From positions 1-64,000 of the forward strand of contig JARGSG010000004.1 of assembly GCA_030374805.1 (NCBI GenBank): a stretch of 64,000 bases of DNA. Direction: 5' to 3'. Source of the stretch: Gracilaria gracilis. Lineage: Eukaryota; Rhodophyta; Florideophyceae; Gracilariales; Gracilariaceae. Shown piece by piece: positions 60,010 through 64,000 of this stretch (its first letter is position 1; every line of letters starts with the position of its first letter). The position numbers were made by a program, and so were the translations under genes. The notes below the pieces were generated by a model. The model was given only the letters and a program-made list of their open reading frames with translations. It was not told where the DNA came from and did not search any database.

Positions 60010-60382
60010 ATGTCCGCACTAACTTCAATCCTCACTGTGGCGCTCTGCCTCATCCACGCGCACGCTACAAACTACACCTTTGCCTCCCCCTCCCCCTCCC
60101 CTCACAACGGCGCATACACCGTCATCGAAGTCACCATCGCCCCCCGCACCCAGCCCCCGTCCGACTCCATGCGTCTCTTCGGCGGCTTTTTTCACAACGA
60201 CCCCACCCCATCAACCTCCGTCACCCCGATGCCGCTCGCCCCAACCGCGCAGGTCATCTCGCCGTACTCGCAGCCTCCAACCAAGACGCCGCACCCACTC
60301 GTCGCCGCTTCCGTGCTCCCGTCTTCCAACTCCTCTGCTGCCGCCCATGCGCCCTCGGATGACGCCGCCATCTCGCCGCTTC

Positions 60383-60448
<66 letters not shown>

Positions 60449-63198
60449 AGTCCGTGCGTAGCGCCTCTCCGCCGTTGACCAAGCGCATCATCGCCATCCC
60501 GCTCCACCTGCCGCAGCGCCAGCCGCCGTCGTTCTTCATGCGCTCTGCGCCCGAACACTTGGCGCGCGACAGTCGCCACGACGTGCTCAACGCCCGTGCT
60601 CAGCCGCCGTCGTATTTCATGCCGTCTCCCATCGTTTCTGCGCACCGTTTCCATGCTATGCCTTATGATGTTCAGCACGATGTCCAAGAGCCGCAGCGCC
60701 ACCCGCCGTCAGACGAGAAGCCGTCGCCCACGCCTTCTCCTCGCCGTTTGGAAGACATGGCGCGCGATGTGGAGCGTGGTGTGCTCAACGCCCAAGCTCA
60801 ACCGCCGTCGTACTTGATGCCGTCTCCCACCGTTTCTGTACACCGTTTCGATGCTATGCCATATGATGTTCAGAACGATGTCCAAGAGCCGCAGCGCTAC
60901 CCGCCGTCAAACGAGAAGCCGTCCCCCACGCCTTCTCCTCACCGTTTGGAAGACATGGCGCGCGATGTGGAGCGTGGTGTGCTCAACGCCCAAGCTCAAC
61001 CCAACGCCCAAGCTCAACCGCCGTCGTACTTGATGCCGTCTCCCACCGTTTCTGTACACCGTTTCGATGCTTTGCCATATGATGTTCAGAACGATGTCCA
61101 AGAGCCGCAGCGCTACCCGCCGTCAAACGAGAAGCCGTCCCCCACGCCTTCTCCTCACCGTTTGGAAGACATGGCGCGCGATGTGGAGCGTGATGTGCTC
61201 AACGCCCAAGCTCAACCGCCGTCGTACTTGATGCCATCTCCCACCGTTTCTGTACACCGTTTCGATGCTATGCCATATGATGTTCAGCATGATGTCGAAA
61301 AGCCGGAGCGCCAACCGCCTTCAGACGTGAAGCCGTCTCCCACTCCGTCTGCTCACCGTTTCGATGAGATGCCATGCGATGCCGAGCGTGATATGCTCAA
61401 GACTCAAGATCAACCGACATCATATTTGAAGCCGTCCCCTACTCCGTCTGCTTACCGTTCCGATGAGATGCCATGCGATGCCGAGCGTGATATGCTCAAG
61501 ACTCAAGATCAACCGCCATCATATTTGAAGCCGTCCCCTACTCCGTCTGCTCACCGTTCCGATGAGATGGCGCGCGATGTCGAACATGATGTGCTCAACA
61601 CCCAAGATCGACCACCATCGTACGTGAAGCCGTCCCCCACTCCGTCTGCTCACCGTTTCGATGAGATGCCGCGAGATGTCGAGCATGATGTGGTTAATAC
61701 CCAAGTTCAATCGCCAGCGTACTTGAAGCCATCCCCCACTCCGACTGCTCACCGTTTCGAAGGCATACCGTACGATATCCAGGATGATTCGTTTAAGCCA
61801 CAAGGTCAACCGCCGGCGGATTCGAAACCATCTCCGTCCGTTTCTGTTCACAAGTTCGACGAGATGCCGCATGATACCCAGCATGATGCTCTTGTGCCCC
61901 CCTCGCTCCAAATCTCACCTCCTACTGTCTATCCGCTTCCGTCGTTACTTGTTTCCATTGCATCCAGTTCACCAACTCCGAAGAATGCTTTCCCCCCAAG
62001 GATGGACGCTGTGGGTCGTGGTTACGGATTTCAAGCCTCTATTCCGCCGCACGCAGAAATGGTGACGGCTTTGCCACCCGTCCCGAGTTCCTCGACAAAT
62101 GTCATCCCATTGAGCATTCGTCTGCAGAAGAGACTTCATGCTTCTCCTCTTCATATGATGACCATGAGCCCGTGTCCCTCCCGCGAGCCACTCTCGAATG
62201 CAGATATGTTGCGCGTTGTCGCACCGAACGTCCTCTTAGGAAACACTTTCGAAAACAATGTACCCTCCACTCCGAAAGCTGGTGCGACTCAGAATCCCAC
62301 TTCTCGTGGTCCTACTCCGTCGCCTTCGACTTCTCATCTCCCCACCACTACCTCATCCGCTGCCCCAGCAGCTGGTCCTAATAACGGCATCAGAATGGTT
62401 AGGCGCCGTCGGTTTCCTTCCATCAAAGTGGAAGGTGGAACGACATCCTACAGTTCTACCCGAGCTAAGGCCTCTATGCACCGCGTAAGAATGCTGCGTC
62501 GCCATCGAATCCCGACCAGAAAGCTATACCGCCATCGATTACCTACGGTCAGGGTCAGAAAGGAAACGCCCTCAGGTACGATCGCCTCCGGTTATTCTCC
62601 GGAAGACCCAGACATTTATCTAGGCGGTGTTGCTCCGTCTGCAACACCATCCAGAGCTCCGGTGGTTTATGGTGGCGCGAGAATGGTGAGAGGTCGTCGA
62701 CTCCCACTTGTCAAAACGGGAACGCAAATGGATTCTCAAGTATCGACTTCTGACCGCACTGGTGACCTTTCTTCTCCTTCCGCCTACAAGAAAATTGGTC
62801 CAACTCCTTCAGGGCCCATGGATTCTTCTATTGCTTATTGGACTCCGGTGGTGATGAAGAGCTCTCTCTCACCGTCACCCTCATCCGCACCTCGTGTGTA
62901 TGACGATAGCGTTCGTGTTTCCATGAGCGCGAGCTCGTCGGATATCTCTATGTCACCGGAGGTAGATGAATACTGTGTCTCTGTGAAGCGATGTTCGTGC
63001 GCGGTTATCAATCACAAGCTGCTGCCCACCGCGCTACTCTTGTATTGTGACCAGCTCGACGAGCTCAATGCATCAGTTTGTGAGCAATCTAGAGAGGCAC
63101 ATATCTTCTTTGAATATTGGAGAACCAGAGAGGGTGTAGAAGGAATGGCACTAGTGAACGAATGTATACCCGAAGTCTCCAATATGTTCGTTGATTGA
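60010..63198 (+). CDS. large secreted Pro/Ser-rich protein with 33-residue tandem repeats
   Basis: A 1062-residue predicted extracellular or cell-wall protein of no known family. It has a signal peptide (SILTVALCLIHAHA) and then Pro/Ser/Thr-rich sequence. A Ser-Ala run follows (about residues 127-146, from a GCGTCT hexanucleotide repeat at 60385-60445). Next come about 13 copies of a 33-residue repeat (60598-61905) of type QPPSYLMPSPTVSVHRFDAM plus an acidic tail. Later, four basic R-x-x-R/P-type segments occur (RMVRRRRFPSIK, RMLRRHRIPTRK, YRHRLPTVRV, RMVRGRRLPLVK). A C-terminal Cys-containing domain (EYCVSVKRCSCAV to NECIPEV) ends it. Pro-Ser density suggests O-glycosylation. The basic segments could be cleavage or polysaccharide-binding sites. 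No membrane anchor is seen. Confidence 0.75.
60598..61905 (+). repeat. 99-bp tandem repeat within the secreted protein gene
   Basis: About 13 tandem 99-bp units keep the frame. The central ones form 198-bp higher-order pairs (QPPSYLMPSPTVS type alternating with YPPSNEKPSPTPS type). An 18-base insertion (QPNAQA) occurs near 61000. High similarity among central units suggests recent expansion. Confidence 0.85.
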
Positions 63199-64000
63199 AA
63201 GCGCTCTTCTCCACCATCCTACAAGAACGGCGGTGTCGCTTTAGAAATGCAACATTCATAACGTATGCACCTCCGTTGCAATCAACCAACTCTATAAACA
63301 TGTTTAATTAGTTCTGTCGTCATCATCTTTTTAAAGCTAGTATAACACGCAGCAAGATTGTTTCTTCAGAATCCTTGCTCCTGAACAGTAATACTGGTTA
63401 CAGGGTTCTTCTAAGAAACCACAAGGTCTCTAAGGTGTTCTTGGTCTACCTGAGCGTTTCGCTACCTATGCTTTCGCCTGTTCATTCAATGATCCTCTCC
63501 ACATGTACCTCTTCTTTCAGTGCTCTGCTTATTGCAATAGGATAGCTGTTTTGCAACTAGTTGTTTAGGTTTTAAATCATTTGCCACAAACCTCGACCAT
63601 CACGAACTAATGGTTTTCACGCAATCATCATGAAGCGCACATTTGATCTGTGCAAACCGTCTAACTCACAACTATGTCAGTTCGGCGTATCTCTCCAAAA
63701 GGCACAGTACACGGTAGCCTCGTATTCTGACAAAGAAGTACTTGTTCCTGTTTACAACGTTTTCCATTCACCTCGAAACATCCTCACGTAGTTCGCCAGA
63801 AGTATGTGAAGGAGACTCTAATAGACAAGAGTAAGCGAAACCGAAATCTGCTGTGTTAGGCGAAAGCCGTGTACATCATTTTATGTTCTCATGTTGAGAG
63901 GACTTCAGGTTTCTGACTTCTACAAGCCTACTAGGCTGAATTCTATTAAGGCAGTTGCATATGAATATTATTCATCTATATATATATACATGTTATTGGC
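63199..64000. other. 3' flank, no gene seen
   Basis: AT-richer sequence to the window end, with a short (TA)n tract at 63977-63990. No supported coding frame. Confidence 0.45.

Noticed and set aside
1-64000. tRNA, rRNA, CRISPR and bacterial operon features
   Set aside because: No T-loop with a matching stem was convincing, there are no rRNA-like stretches, and the gene content is eukaryotic with spliceosomal introns.

Overview
The window is eukaryotic nuclear DNA. It encodes spliceosomal U1-C, a BUB1/MAD3 checkpoint kinase, cytosolic seryl-tRNA synthetase, a P-type cyclin, two R2R3 MYBs, a copper transporter and a nucleotide-sugar/PAPS-type transporter. Most genes are single open frames, but four carry short GT-AG introns (61 to 144 bp) that I could place because splicing completes a recognisable domain. 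Intron-poor genes, R2R3 MYBs and P-type cyclins fit a unicellular alga, perhaps a red alga. That is inference: no marker gene settles the lineage.

Layout. 1-5.8 kb: a decayed Ty3/gypsy retrotransposon on the minus strand, cut by the left edge. 5.8-8 kb: remnants. 8-12.6 kb: a divergent pair, a hAT/BED-like protein (minus) and a triple-MSP-domain protein (plus), sharing a promoter with eight CACGTG boxes. 14.2-15.8 kb: a lineage-specific membrane protein. 16-24 kb: gene-poor, with five copies of a small dispersed element that looks like a folded RNA. 24-29 kb: MYB1, a 22-bp minisatellite, a decayed duplicated coding region, a P-type cyclin and a MARVEL-like protein. 29-35 kb: gene-poor. 35-49 kb: dense housekeeping block (small secreted Cys-rich protein, CTR copper transporter, U1-C, SerRS, BUB1/MAD3, HSDL2-like SDR, an FtsH fragment, UAA-family transporter). 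49.5-54.5 kb: very GC-rich block (RING-H2 protein, a small hypothetical, a helical possibly hemerythrin-like protein, a C2H2 zinc-finger protein). 56-63 kb: MYB2, DPH3 and a large secreted repeat protein.

The genes do not form one pathway. They are mostly arranged as divergent or tightly convergent neighbours. Shared non-coding signals may be the more original content: the dispersed structured element, an exact 11-mer TACCGTTGGTA present five times, recurrent GTAGATA boxes that are often palindromic, and several perfect inverted repeats with a one-base centre. Base composition changes sharply between blocks: AT-richer at 12-24 and 28-34 kb, extremely GC-rich at 50-54 kb.
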